64,000 nucleotides of DNA. It comes from Lucinisca nassula (Eukaryota; Mollusca; Bivalvia; Lucinida; Lucinidae). The position numbers and the translations under genes were made by a program. This document shows, piece after piece, positions 33,066-44,146 of this stretch. Each line of letters starts with the position of its first letter. Positions within the stretch are counted from its first letter, which is position 1. The DNA is taken from contig OY757020.1 in the NCBI GenBank assembly GCA_963580285.1, forward strand, positions 98,893,497 to 98,957,496, given 5' to 3'. The notes under the pieces are model-generated. The model saw nothing but the letters and a program-made list of their open reading frames with translations, did no database searches and was not told where the DNA came from.

Positions 33066-33352
33066 CCGACACCGGGGCTTGAAGAAATAGATGGGCTGCA
33101 TGATGCTTCCACGCAGAGCTGAAACCGACCCGCACACGAGTACTGGTTAACTCCTTTGAGGAACTAAGCCTGCCCTGGCAAAGCGGTGCGAGTCGCCCGT
33201 CCATGCTAATAAACCCTATTGGTTTCATTGGGCGGCAGGGCTTGAGATGTCTTTTCTTCTCAATGTCGGGTAAAAGTCCCACAAAAGTGGAAGCAACGTC
33301 TCCAAAATGACCTTTACAGTGATGACGGGGACGTTAAACCTCAAACAAACAA
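33066..33352 (+). mobile_element. S-family SINE-like retroposon
   Basis: From CACCGGGGCTTGAAGAAATA to GGGACGTTAAACCTC with a CAAACAAACAAA tail. No clear flanking duplication was seen, so this copy is older or rearranged. Confidence 0.75.
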
Positions 33353-33506
33353 ATACAGAAAACCCATGTAAACAGGGTGTCCGTTTAAATAGGGGACAGT
33401 TTTGATCACAATGGTTTCTGTTACTGCCCCAGGACAGGAACTGTTAGGGCAGTCAATATCTATTTCGGGAACATAAACAGAACACTATCAGACAATTACT
33501 ATGTAA

Positions 33507-35420
33507 CAAGAGGGCCCAGAGAGCCCTGATTCACTACCTGAATGCCACTGTCTCTAGTACATTCTGTTTTTAGCTCTGGTTGCCATCTTGTTCGTCAGAG
33601 CAGACCGATCTTAGCTATTTTGGGATGGTGTCACCTACGCAACATTCCTGTGAAGTTTGAATCAAACTGACCCAAGTGTTTAGGAGGCGTTTGAAGCAAA
33701 TTTACAATGTTTTTTTTTTTCTATTTTTAGCGCTGATTGCCATATTGTTCATCGGAGCGGGATCATTTTAGCTATTTTGCTAGAGGGTCATCTTAGCAAC
33801 ATTCCTACGAAGTTTGAATAAAAATGGCCTAAGGGTGCAGGAGGATTTGTCGTTTGAAGATTTTGTTCTATTTTTAGCTCTGGCGGCCATCTTGTTCATC
33901 AGAGCAGAATGATTTTAGTTATTTTTGTAAGGAGTCACCTAGGCAACTTTCCTGCGATGTATGAATCACGTTGGCTCTAGGATTGTGTTTGAAGCAAATT
34001 TACAATGTTTTTCAATTTTTAGCTCCGGCAGTCATTCTGTTAATCGGAGTGGGATCGTTTAAGCTATTTTGGTAGTGGGTCATCTGAGAAACATTCCTAT
34101 GACGTTTGAATGGTATTGGTCCGAGGGTACAGAAAGAGTTGTCTTTAGAAGATTTTTTTCTATTTCTAGCTCTGGCAGCCATCTTGTTCGTCAGAGTGGA
34201 ACAGTTTTAGCTATTTTGGTAGGGAGTCATCTACATAGCATTCCTGTGAAGTTTGAATCAAATTGGCCAAGGGTTTGGGAGGAGTGCGCGTTTGAAGCAA
34301 ATTGACGATGTGTTTTTTTTTTTTATTTTAGCTATGGCGGCCATTTTGCTCAGCAGAGCGGGATCGTTTTAGCTATTTTGGTAGATGGTTATCTAGGCGA
34401 CATGCATATGGAGTTTGAATGAAATTGGCCCAATGGTACAGGAGTAGTTGTCGTTTGAATTGTATTCTATCTTTAACTCTTGCAGCCATCTTGTTCGTCA
34501 CAACGGAACGATTTCAGCTATTGTGGTAGGGAGTCACATACGTAACATTCCTGTGAAGTTTGAATCAAATTGACCCAAGGGTTAAAGGTGAGTTCGCGTT
34601 TTAAGCAAATTGCGATGTTTTTTCTATTTTAGCTATATGGCGGCCATTTTGCTCACCAGGGCAGAACCGTTTCAGCGATTTTGGTAGAGGGTTACCTAAA
34701 CAACATTCCTATGCAGTTTGAATGAACTTGACCGAAGGGTACAGGAGTAGTTTTCGTTTAAAGGTTTTTTTTGTTGTTTTTTTAGCTCTGGCGGCCATCT
34801 TGTTTGTTGGAGCAGAATCATTTAGCTATTTTGGCAGGGAGTCACCTAAGCAACATTCCTGTGAAGATTGAATCAAATTGGCCAAAGGGTTTAGGAGGAG
34901 TTCGCGTTTGAAGCATTTTTCTATTTTTGCTCTGGCTTCCATTTTGCTCATGGGAGCATAACCGTTTTAGTTACATTAGTAGACCTAAGCAACGTTCCTA
35001 TGAAGTTTTAATTGATTTGGCCCAAGGTGACATGAGGAGTTGCCGTTTAAAGATTTTTCTAATTTTAGCTCTGGCGGAAATCTTGCTTATCGAAGCGGAA
35101 CGATTTTACCTATTTTGTTAGGGAGCCACCTAGGCAACATTCCTGTGAAGTTTGAATCAAATTGGCCCAAAGGTAAAGGAGGAGTTGTCGTTTAAAGATT
35201 TTTCTATTTTAGCTCTGGCGGCCACCTTTCTCATTGGGGCGGAACGAGGTTAGCTATTTTGGAAGAGGGTCAACTCAGCAACATTCCTGTGAAGTTTGAT
35301 TGAAATTGGCCCAAGAGTTTAAGAGGAGTCGGCATTTAAAGCAAATTGTTGACGCCGCACGACGGACACTGACCGATCACAATAGCTCACCATGAGCACT
35401 TCATGCTCAGGTGAGCTAAA
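33507..35420 (+). repeat. Hairpin-ended element with about twelve 145-160 bp tandem units
   Basis: Left end AACAAGAGGGCCCAGAGAGCCCT. The units read TAGCTCTGGCGGCCATCTTG, TCAGAGCGGAACGATTTTAG, AACATTCCTGTGAAGTTTGA and AAATTGGCCCAAGGGT. Two alternating unit subtypes (oligo-T spacer versus GAAGCAAATT spacer) suggest a dimeric higher-order repeat. Right end GACGCCGCACGACGGAC, a palindrome TGAGCACTTCATGCTCA, then GGTGAGCTAAAA. Confidence 0.75.
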
Positions 35421-35744
35421 AACCGTGTGCTACTTTATACTAAGCAGTGAAATCTATGCATATCTGAAACACATACGAATTATATTTTACAATAATGTGA
35501 AAATATAAGATATTTTCACACTGGGAAAAATAACACGATTAGAAGCCCTTTTGTGGTTTGTTCTCGTATAAAAATAAAACGACAATTTACTTTTTTCGAT
35601 ATGTGCCAAAAATATTGCATCTTGTATGTTGAAAAATCGTGACAACTTTGGTGTTTTCAACACACTCGATGAAATAGTTTTGGTATCCAGCTCAAAAAGG
35701 TAAATATTCTCTATTCATGCCATGAAAGAATATAAGACTCTGAT

Positions 35745-36320
35745 ATTGGGTTCTGTTGTAGATGGGCGTTTCCAACCCGAGGGATGAACGTGCTGAGCGG
35801 CACCGAGGCTATGCCGAGGTTCCGCTCAGCACGGTCATCCCGAGGGTTGGAAACGCCAATCTGCAACAGAACCCCATATTGGATTCTTTTTCTTGCACAA
35901 CACCTACCAAACATTTCCTTTTTATTATTTAACGTTTCATTTTTTGTGCACTATACTGTTCTTTTTTATTATTTAACAATATTGATATCATGATATTCAT
36001 CAGCTGTTTTGCCGGTTAGTTTTGACATCTCGCACATGTATATTGCTTACAAAATGAAAGTAGTGCGGAAGTAGTTCAGGCAGTTGAATAGAATTGAAGC
36101 GCACTTATGTTAGTTGCCTGTGTCGGAACACCAGGGTCAAAACTTAAATTTCTATCCCAAGGTAAAATCACGGATTTCTTTGCCTGGTGCGCAAGAAAGC
36201 ATTTTAATGGCTTTTACAACAACGCAACTAGCCGTGTTGTAATAAGACTCCTCCCCGTCGCATGGACGCACCGAAAGCTTTATCGCACCGTGTTGAACTT
36301 CTATAGGACGTGCTTCTGAA
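35745..36320 (+). mobile_element. GGGCGTTTCCAACC foldback element, copy 1
   Basis: A palindrome of about 130 bp (arms GGTTCTGTTG..GATGGGCGTTTCCAACC and GGTTGGAAACGCC...CAACAGAACC) is followed by about 430 bp of unique sequence shared, inverted, with 56,556-57,120 (TTTCTTGCACAACAC, GGGTCAAAAC..AAATTT, AAATCACGGATTTCTTTGCC). Confidence 0.7.
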
Positions 36321-36429
36321 CAGATATCACGTCGGTGGAACGATTGCGTAGTTAGTCCATCGCAATTAACTGGCCGAAACTTACTGACAGCTGGCGTAAC
36401 AAGAATGATATTTGGAATATGCCCAGCAA

Positions 36430-37022
36430 AGTAGAAGTAAAACAAAGATCAGGAATCGATACAATTAACTTACTCCACCCATCAAAGACACCAAAGGGAA
36501 AGAAACACAAACATGAAGCGACCAGACCATAATGGAAACCTAAACAAAGGAAGGCCATAGGGACAGTTACTTTCCCACAAAATGGCCATATAGCCATCCA
36601 AAATAAAAAGACACAAGTGATACACACAGTAAGTAACAAACAACACCATAAATAAACCGCCACAGAAGAACCGCCTTGGAACGGTCAGTGGAAAGATTTC
36701 CACTGGGAGGGGGGGGGGGGGAGGGCCTAAATCGAGTTTACGTGGCCACAATCCTCGCCCTTACTTCCGTCGCGATTTAGACATATAATTTGTTCAGTCC
36801 GCATGAAGGCCTCCTAACTCATCAGTGCAACATCTCCGTGAACACAAACAATCAAAGAACCACAGAGGTGAGACAACGGTGAGGACTCGACAGCAAGAAA
36901 CCACTGAAATGCTGGAGCAAAAGAAAACCAACAGTTAGACTCCGATGGGCCCGACCAGAGACAGAGCATCAGGCACCAACCAACATTACCTTGAATTAGA
37001 TCTCTCTAATTCTCAATAGCCT
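36430..37022 (-). mobile_element. 3' region of the RT element
   Basis: Downstream of the RT frame on the minus strand. It holds a CCCCCCCCTCCC tract (36,711-36,725), GGCGGTTCTTCTGTGGCGGT, GTGGGAAAGTAACTGTCC and GTATCGATTCCTGATC. The last 250 bp recur at five other places in the window, which identifies this part as the element's 3' end. Confidence 0.65.
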
Positions 37023-37604
37023 TTACGTTGGAGCCGTCATAGAATCAGAGGCCTGACCCACCGGCGTGAAATTAAAGAGGGAAGCAAAGTTGCCAACCGT
37101 GATTGGGTTAACTACCATGCATACAGTCTGTCGTTTAACATCCATGTTGTACCCAATCTTTTTATATCGAAGAATGATTTTACGAAATTGGGTGCTGAAG
37201 TCATTGCGGCTATATATTTTTCTGAATTTATATACTAACTCACCAAAAAATTCGGGTTCCGATAGACCTTGTTGCAGAAGAGATTTAAGTCCTATATTGA
37301 ATTTTGAAATTAAATCAGAATGGCGTCTATAAAATTTTGAAAAGGCTTTGCGTAGTTTATGGTACCGATAACCCTGATTAAGGAGTTTAGCCGTTAATAA
37401 TTTATTACAATTGTTGAAGTCAGTTACATGACTACACACTCTAGCAAATCGAATTAATTGCAAAATATAAACGCCATAGGATGGCGCACGAGAAACATCA
37501 CCATCCAAAAAAGGAAAATTTACAATCTGAAAATCAAAGTCATCGCGTTTATCATAAATTTTGCACGAAACAAACTCATCTACAATAGATAGATGTAAAT
37601 CCAA
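37023..37604 (-). pseudogene. Reverse-transcriptase-related ORF, C-terminal part
   Basis: A 193-codon frame with KIYDKRDDFDFQIVNFPFLD, GVYILQLIRFARVCSHVTDF, LRKAFSKFYRRHSDL and VVNPITVGNFASLF. This belongs to a reverse transcriptase family that I recall as frequent in aquatic invertebrates; it may be Penelope-like, but its class is not settled by what I can see. The frame is broken upstream, just after the catalytic core. Confidence 0.7.
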
Positions 37605-37721
37605 AAACGGGGCCTCGGTATCAGAAGAATTTGCTGTATTTAACTGACGTTCTGGGGGAGGGGGGGTAAATCTGACTGATCAAACCATCGAAATAGGTAT
37701 TATCAATATTTAATAAATAAT

Positions 37722-38105
37722 CTAATATCTAGAAATGGAGCTAAAAGCTTCAAAAATTTCAGATTGATTATCAATGGAAAGCGATAACATGAAGTCTCTT
37801 TCATAACAACTCAAGAACAGATCAGCCACAAGAGGTGCGCAATTCGTACCAATCGGAATACCCACAATTTGTCTAAATAACTTAGTACCGAATCTAATAT
37901 AAATATTGTCAAGTAGAAAGGTGAGGGCATCACACACTTTCTGACATGACCAAAGTGTATAATTCTTATGCTCTTTAGAAGTGAAAAATGCATTTCTGAC
38001 ATTACATGCAAGATAGAGAGAATCTTCTCTGTGAAAAGCCCAATCAATTAAATCATTAAGCTTTTCTGAAAAAGGTGGGATTGCAGTGGTACTGATTTTT
38101 GACAA
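37722..38105 (-). pseudogene. Reverse-transcriptase-related ORF, palm part
   Basis: The frame carries VGIPIGTNCAPLVADLFL (the RT motif before the catalytic turn) and CYERDFM, and ends SSISRY directly before a stop. The expected Y.DD catalytic turn is replaced by a stop and altered codons (37,700-37,722), so this copy is dead. It continues in another frame at 37,604. Confidence 0.72.
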
Positions 38106-38562
38106 TCGCTACGCTCGGCTGCAAGTTTCTGTTTGAAGTGGGATTTACCGGTATCCAATACGCTACATACAGTGATGTCAGAACTAAAGTTTACACCCTT
38201 GTGCATTTGGTGTTCACGTCAGGTGCACAAATTTGCTATCGTTTTTATGCAAATAGTGCACTTGGCGTGCACGTCTCAAGTGCACTTGGTGTAAACTTTA
38301 GTTCCGGCTTCACTGTATGGATTACGGTTTCTTTGTAATTATGACTAGCATGTCACTTGTGATCCAAATTCTTGTTCATGTGTCATTGTCTTTTGGCGTA
38401 TTTGTACTTCAATGAACCCACGAGAGATGTCGTATTGCTAATTTGCTAGTTGCGCAGTTGTAACATTCTTCGATTGATGTCCTTCAAATCTGCGTGAGCA
38501 GTCAACTTACGGGGCTACACGCAGAACATTTTGCATGAAGCCTCAGTCTTCGCTGGTGGTGT

Positions 38563-38798
38563 CATTACGAAAACACGCCTATACAAATACATTAAAACAT
38601 TTACCGCCGAAAAAGTGAAACTTTTAAAATGAAAACGTGTGATATTTTTCTTATAACTGCTCAAAATATAGAGTGTGGGTACTCATTAGATTCGGAGCAG
38701 AAATAAGAAAAATAAGGTTTACCCCTATAAACCCCAGATTTACTATATAAAATTGGGGTTCAAGGGGGTTAAAATTATATAGGCCTGTTTTCATGATG
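38563..38798 (+). mobile_element. M-family MITE with deleted palindrome arm
   Basis: Both TIRs are present, but the core is reduced to GTGGGTACTCATTAGATTCGG without the complementary arm. It ends 40 nt inside the intron after exon C. Confidence 0.75.
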
Positions 38799-38839
38799 TT
38801 TGCGATATGTAACTTTTCTTATGAACTGGTTGAACTTAC

Positions 38840-39104
38840 CTGAAGCGTATGCTAACAGTCTAAAGCCAGTTGCAGAAGAGTCTCTGGGGACATCTTGAAC
38901 CACTGTCCTCCAGATTACTCTTACCGTCTCAAATGTGGTTCTATAATGCTTAGTCAGGTGTTTGAAGCGTTTATTGACCACAGCAATGAGGCCATTCACG
39001 CTTGACATAAGTTCATCGGAGAATATAAGGTCAACATTAAAGCTATCATCTGTTATGTACAGACTATCTGTATTGCCAGAAAAAGTGCCTCTGCCGTTAT
39101 CCAC
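38840..39104 (-). CDS. Exon C: second half of the first CUB domain plus linker
   Basis: 265 nt; acceptor TTTTAG|GTGGAT at 39,106-39,105 (phase 0) and donor CTTCAG|GTAAGT at 38,839 (phase 1). The peptide contains NTDSLYITDDSFNVDLIFSD followed by VNGLIAVV. This is the classical CUB C-terminal half: L.I.. with a hydrophobic strand, then F.SD, then G..A.. . It is followed by a linker of about 45 residues (residues KRFKHLTKHY onward) and ends RLLAYAS. Joined to exon B it gives one complete CUB domain. MITEs of the same family and orientation lie 40 nt from each splice site. Confidence 0.78.
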
Positions 39105-39146
39105 CTAAAATTAAAAACAAAACTTTAACAACACTGGTGGGTTTAT

Positions 39147-39416
39147 CAGTACGAAAATACGCTTATTTAAATATATTGAAAAATTTACCACCAAAACAAT
39201 GAAACTTTCTTATATTATTCACAATTCTGCTCAAACCATAGAGTGTGGGCACCCATTAGAATCGCCTCGGCGATGCGGTTCTAACAAGTACCCACAATCT
39301 ATGTTTCCGAGCAGAAACAAAAAAAAAACGTTTGTAACCCTGTAAACCCTAGATTTAACATATAAAAAGGGGGGGGGGGGTTAACGGGGTCAAAACTATA
39401 AAGGCGTGTTTTCGTT
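39147..39416 (+). mobile_element. M-family palindromic MITE
   Basis: CAGTACGAAAATACGC left end, full palindrome (GAATCGCCTCGGCGATGCGG core), G11 run at 39,370-39,380, GGCGTGTTTTCGTTA right end. It starts 40 nt upstream of the exon C acceptor AG. Confidence 0.78.
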
Positions 39417-39506
39417 AAGTTGTAACCGAGCCGAGTGTCGGTTGGTAGAATCGCCCTGAAAGCATATTACATCGTTTAACACTTCAGTTTCTGTACTTCA
39501 AGCTAT

Positions 39507-39779
39507 CATGAAAACATGCCTATACAATTCTGACCCCCTTGAACCCCACTTTTATATAAAAAATGGGGTTTACAGGGGTAAACCTTTTTTTCTTATTCAT
39601 CCACTGAAATATAGATTGTATGTATCCGTTAGAACCGCCTCGATGAATCAGATCTAATGTGTACCCACAATATATATTTTGAGCAGATAAGAAAAAATAT
39701 CTCAATTTTTCCTGTAAATTTTTTCGATGTTTCGGTGGTAAAATTTACAATGTGTTTGTATAAGCGTGTTTTCGTAATG
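39507..39779 (-). mobile_element. M-family palindromic MITE
   Basis: Reverse-oriented, CATGAAAACATGCC ... AAGCGTGTTTTCGTAATG, with a partly degraded palindrome (AGAACCGCCTCGATGAATCA). Confidence 0.77.
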
Positions 39780-39949
39780 TTGAAACAGGGTAGGCCCTTA
39801 TCAGATGGAAAATTCTGCGTTCAACGTCGCGTGATCTTGGTCTGCACTGCTTTCCCAGGTCCCATTACGGGACCATTGGCATATATGTTTAACAACCCGT
39901 TCAGAATTAATCCAAATATGCCTAGTGGCCTTTTTATGGGACATTGGCA

Positions 39950-40014
39950 AACAGTTTAGACCCAGATCAGACGCCGCAGAATGTGGCGTCTGATCTGTTT
40001 CCCCACTGTTTGCT
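39950..40014. repeat. CAAACAGTG-type hairpin
   Basis: Arms GGCAAACAGTTTAGACCCAG and ATCTGTTTCCCCACTGTTTGC around CAGACGCCGCAGAATGTGGC. Confidence 0.7.
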
Positions 40015-40139
40015 TAAAGTATACGTACATTTTTGTGAAACTTACTACACAGAAAAAAACCGACGCCTCTACAATTGGAAATGGCCCTGTAACAGTTTTA
40101 ATAAAAGACAAGTGTGTTCTCAGATGAACTACTTATTAA

Positions 40140-40306
40140 CCCTTATCTTGCTGTTAACGACAGCCCCTATCTTTGCAAACTGTGTAGATCCAGATCAGAT
40201 GGCTTCTGAAGAAGCCATCTGATCAGGATCTACACTGTTTGACATTTAGTTTATGTTGATAGACAGAAATGGGTGTGGCTTAAATGAATATTCAGCAAGA
40301 TAAGGG
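40140..40306. mobile_element. piggyBac-like MITE, best-preserved copy
   Basis: Perfect TTAA flanks (40,136-40,139, 40,307-40,310) and perfect 14-bp TIRs CCCTTATCTTGCTG / CAGCAAGATAAGGG. A long hairpin TGTAGATCCAGATCAGATGG ... CCATCTGATCAGGATCTACA. Some of the right-half sequence present in other copies is deleted. Confidence 0.88.
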
Positions 40307-40385
40307 TTAATCAATGGATCAAGGTCATAAAACCGTTGTTAATGTAAACATGGTAAAATCAAAAGGCTAAGACTTTTACTGAAAA

Positions 40386-40600
40386 ATAGAAGTGAAGGCA
40401 ATCAATGATCATGAATCGATACAATTAACCCACAGCTCCCATCAGAGACACCACGGGAAAGAAACACAAACATGAAACCACTAGACACTAATGGAAACAT
40501 CACTAGCGGAAAGCCAAAAGGACGGTTACTTTCCCACAAAATTGCCAATAGGCTATCCAAAGCAAAATGATATAAGCGACTGGTGTATAAGTACATCAAG
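40386..40600 (-). mobile_element. 5'-truncated 3' end of the RT element
   Basis: Reverse-oriented: TAGAAGTGAAGGCAATCAAT, GAATCGATACAATTAACCCA, GGACGGTTACTTTCCCACAA. Same end point (TTCACTTCTA on the minus strand) as the other copies. Confidence 0.68.
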
Positions 40601-41092
40601 ATGTGCATATCTAAATATCCTATCGATTTTAAAAGAAGCTTATTCTTAACGCATTTAAATTAATAAATTAATTAAAATGATGAAACAAATAACACTTACT
40701 GTGTAAGCATACTTAATATCTAAAACTGTTCTACAGAGTATTGTTTGTTTGTATTGGTGTTTAACGTCCTAGTCAACACTGTTTAGCTCATTTTTGAGCC
40801 GGTCAGTTTACCTATCCACCCTTTTCCTGGGCAGGCTTCATCAAAGTGCAGATTATATTTTTATTTTCTTTGGACGCATCGAGAAACTCAATAAAACCGA
40901 GTTTCCGGTTTTCATTCTAACAATGTATTCTTTGCTTCCAAAGTGAACCTTTTTCATTTATTATACGTAAGCAGTTAACCAGTACAGTGCACATTCTTTC
41001 GCCAGAAACTGACCACTGCCCTTCTTGAATAAGCGGAAGGCAGAGAATGACCGTAGAAAAGATTTCATGATCAATCTCCACGAACGAATGTT

Positions 41093-41171
41093 GCCGGCCC
41101 CGGCAGGTTCGAACCCGCGTCCTCCTGAGCACCAGTCAGACGCGCATCTGACTGAGCTACCGAGGCCGGCG
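41093..41171 (-). mobile_element. tRNA-like sequence, SINE head or tRNA relic
   Basis: The minus strand gives GCCGGCCTCGGTAGCTCAGT (A box), CTGACTGGTGCTCAG as anticodon arm (GGT in the loop), and GCGGGTTCGAACCTGCCGG (B box). The outer seven bases pair perfectly, but the T arm is imperfect, so I do not call a functional tRNA. Confidence 0.5.
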
Positions 41172-42435
41172 ATCCAAGGAGTAAATGCTGTACTTAATTT
41201 CAACTGTATGTTTTTAATTGTTTTTATTTATTTTTATTTTTTACTGAAGTGAGTCATATAAAAACTACAGTACTCTATAGTGATTATATGCTTACATGTG
41301 ATTATATTGTTACGAGCCAGGCGTAGCAGAAAGAAAAAGCAAACAAGCCTTTTGGAAAAATTTAACACAATTTATTTACAAGTTAACTTTAACCTGTAGA
41401 AGTAAGAAAATTAAATGTTCTTAACTCTGTTATGAAATATCCTGAATGAAGCTGTTTTCCTTGATCCCACAGAATTCACAGTCCAAAATGAAAAGTAATA
41501 TCCTTTAACAATCCATCACAGAAATTAGAAATAACTTTTCTTTTAAGCCCAAACTTCAAACTCAAAAGTCTGCCTTAATGAAAAAAATCAAGCTCTTTTA
41601 TAGACCCTAAGATTTCTCTAGAATGTTCGACAGGACTGTGGAGTAAGATGATGTAATTTTCTTAAACTTACGCAAACCTGAATTTTCTGGAAGGTTCTGA
41701 AGTACGTTTCCTTGTAAACAAATTGTTTACAATAATGAAATTAATCTGTGACTCAGTTTTCGAGAATCTTCTATAAGAAGATAAACAAGATATTTAAATC
41801 ACTATTAGATTACCCAGTGGGGTGAAAGTGGGAATCAGAAAAATAAATTATTCTTATGCATAACAATATAAACAAGAAAATAAACTAAAACTACAGTAAA
41901 AATCAAGTGAAGCATTCTCTATATCAGTCTTATTCAAACACTGACAGTCTGTGACTGTAAACTTTGACTAGAACTTTGAATACTGCCGCCGAGTTATTAT
42001 GACAAGAAAGTACTTTCCATTCTGGAATTAAGGCACTATTTGTTTAAAACATAGACATCATTTTCGGCGGGTGCCTTTCTCTGTCGGATCGCCTAAGTTC
42101 TCATTTGGTAATGAACTGGGTTCAGGGCACTGTTTCACTGGGGTTTTCTGAGTCCTTGCACCAATCCCTGCACTTGCTGAATCAGGTACTAAGTCATGGT
42201 TAATATTGGGCTCAACCATAACTGTAGGTGGTTCCTCGACCTTGTTCAGATAAATACGGTTGCATCTGTAGATGGTTCTGCCGTCGGTTTCTATTTCATA
42301 CGACCGTTGATCAAGTCTCTGACTGACCTGACCTTTCTACCTTTTGATCGAGTTTAAAAGGTTTCATTCGTACAACGTCGCCTTTCTGAAGTGGTTTCAA
42401 GTCATCTATTGTAGTATTTTGCTTGCCCTTTCTGA

Positions 42436-43480
42436 TTAATTTTTTAATTTCTCATTGTCCGTTTTTGATTGGTTGTTGGGTTGGAGAAGTGAATTGGCAG
42501 TTGGTATGATAGTTTTTGTACGTCTTCCAAATAGCCTTTGGGCAGGACTGCTATCTGTGCCCTGTGCCGGGGTATTTCTTATGTTTATTAAGCCTAGGTA
42601 TTGATCTTCTCCAGATTTCATACACTTTTTAAGCATGCGTTTTGTAGACTTAACCGATGATTCAACTTTCCCATTTGACTGATGGTGATGTGCAGATGAT
42701 GGGTAATGTTCGAATCCCCAGTTTTTGCGAAAGTGTCCAAATTCATCGCTGAAGAACATACTCCCAGAATCTGATACAACTGAGTCTGGAATTCCATACC
42801 TTAAGTTTGTTTATCATATGACGTCGCGTCTGAGAGTGCAATAACGCCATGTAATATTTTCGATAATCCACTTGTGGATTAAATATGCAAATTAGCTAGA
42901 TACGTCCCGTAACATTGCATGTAGGACGTCCTTAACGACGTCGCGTTTACTAATGGCGGAGAATTGATATTTTTTGTAAACAATCGTGAATAAAATGCGT
43001 TTTAAATGTCATATGATAAATAAAATCTTGCATTCATGCTCATGTATTATTGAATTTATCAAACTCGTTGAGAAAAAGGGATAAAATGCTCGGCAAATCC
43101 TCGCATATTATCACTTTTCCTCGACTCGTTCAATAAATTCAATAATACATGAACACTCATTTAAGATCCTCTATGTATAACTTTTTTTGATGTTGTGTTT
43201 GGAAGGTAGTCCATTTCCCAAAAATTCGATCTGTAGTCAGTGTTATTAGATAGTCTTTCTGCTTGTAAGTCATAATATCTACAGCTATTTTCTGCCACGG
43301 TCTTTCTGGCACTTCATGGCTCATTAATGTTTCTTTTGGCTACGATGTTTCATTGTCGCGACAGGCTTCACATGTTTCAATCCATGATTTTATTTCAGCG
43401 CTCATTCCTGGCCAGTATATCGTTTGACGTGCACGGCTCAGAAAACGTTCACTACCTGTGTGTCCAACGTGTAAGTCTTT
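42436..43480 (-). pseudogene. Gypsy integrase, split by an insertion
   Basis: The zinc-binding HHCC unit (LHVGHTG...IETCEACR) is at about 43,350-43,478. The first core segment with PWQKIAVDIM (first D) is at about 43,220-43,310. After the CATATGAC repeat comes SVVSDSGSMFF (second D) and HHHQSNGKVESSVKS (catalytic E) at 42,640-42,800. All three acidic residues are visible, but the gene is broken by the insertion and by frame breaks. Confidence 0.78.
42811..43174 (+). repeat. CATATGAC dispersed repeat inside integrase
   Basis: From TTATCATATGACGTCGCG to AAGATCCTCTAT, about 365 bp, matching 49,375-49,738 almost base for base. Inner inverted words (GAATTTATCAAACTCGTTGA / CGACTCGTTCAATAAATTC and AAATGCTCGGCAAATCC / CTCGCATATTATC) form a stem. 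Confidence 0.7.
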
Positions 43481-43760
43481 TTCATTTGATATCTTAATCC
43501 ATGTGGAATAACAAAACGTTCCCTACGAAATATCAGTCCGTCTAATAAGCTAGTTCATCCCGATAGTGAACGTACGGAACTACAAGTTCTGGTAATTCTG
43601 ATTTATTCTCTGGCCAACCATTTTGGCTTACATACTTTAACTGTTGTAAAGACTCTTCTTTTTCAATTTCGAGTTTGAGTTGGTTGATCTTAGTTTCACT
43701 CATTGGCAAAACTTATACTGCAATTACAACTTCGAATTCAGCCTGCGGATTATGTTTGGT

Positions 43761-44093
43761 TTAAGATAGATAGGCACGACTGAATGTGTCCGACAAGAAC
43801 ATTTTCTTCCCTTCGAGCCACTTAACGTCAATTTCATAAGGTAGCGCACGTAATAACAGACGTCTTGGTGTCCTATTCAGATCTTTGCGCGTGATGGATT
43901 CCTTAAGGCGATGGTCTGAAAATACTGTTACTTTGCGACCATACGTGAACTGATGCACTTTCTCAAGTGACCATACTATTGCTATCATTTCATGCTCTAT
44001 GGGCGCCAATCGCGTTTCAGCGTCGTGAACAGCTCTACTGGCATACGCGACAGGTTTTTCATTTTTGTAAAGGGTAGTACCTAAACCATACAT
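43761..44093 (-). pseudogene. Gypsy RNase H domain
   Basis: Reads KNEKPVAYASRAVHDAETRL, EHEMIAIVWSLEKVHQFTYG and VTVFSDHRLKESI, the tether/RNase H pattern of Gypsy polyproteins, with DTFSRAYL at the end. The DG.S start of RNase H lies upstream, outside this frame. Confidence 0.82.
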
Positions 44094-44146
44094 ACTCGAG
44101 TCACATTGGATTGTCTATTATTATGGAAGAACGCGAGAACTGGTGT

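Noticed and set aside
36352..36751. Hydrophobic minus-strand ORFs as host membrane protein
   Set aside because: The sequence is the 3' part of a repeated RT element, present in at least five copies.
41093..41171. Functional tRNA-Thr gene on the minus strand
   Set aside because: Acceptor and anticodon arms look good, but the T arm is imperfect and the A and B boxes sit in SINE-like context; a relic or SINE head is more likely.
41309..42050. 3' LTR of the Gypsy element
   Set aside because: A plausible TG..CA border exists at 41,309, but no second LTR copy was found in the window, so the LTR is not annotated separately.
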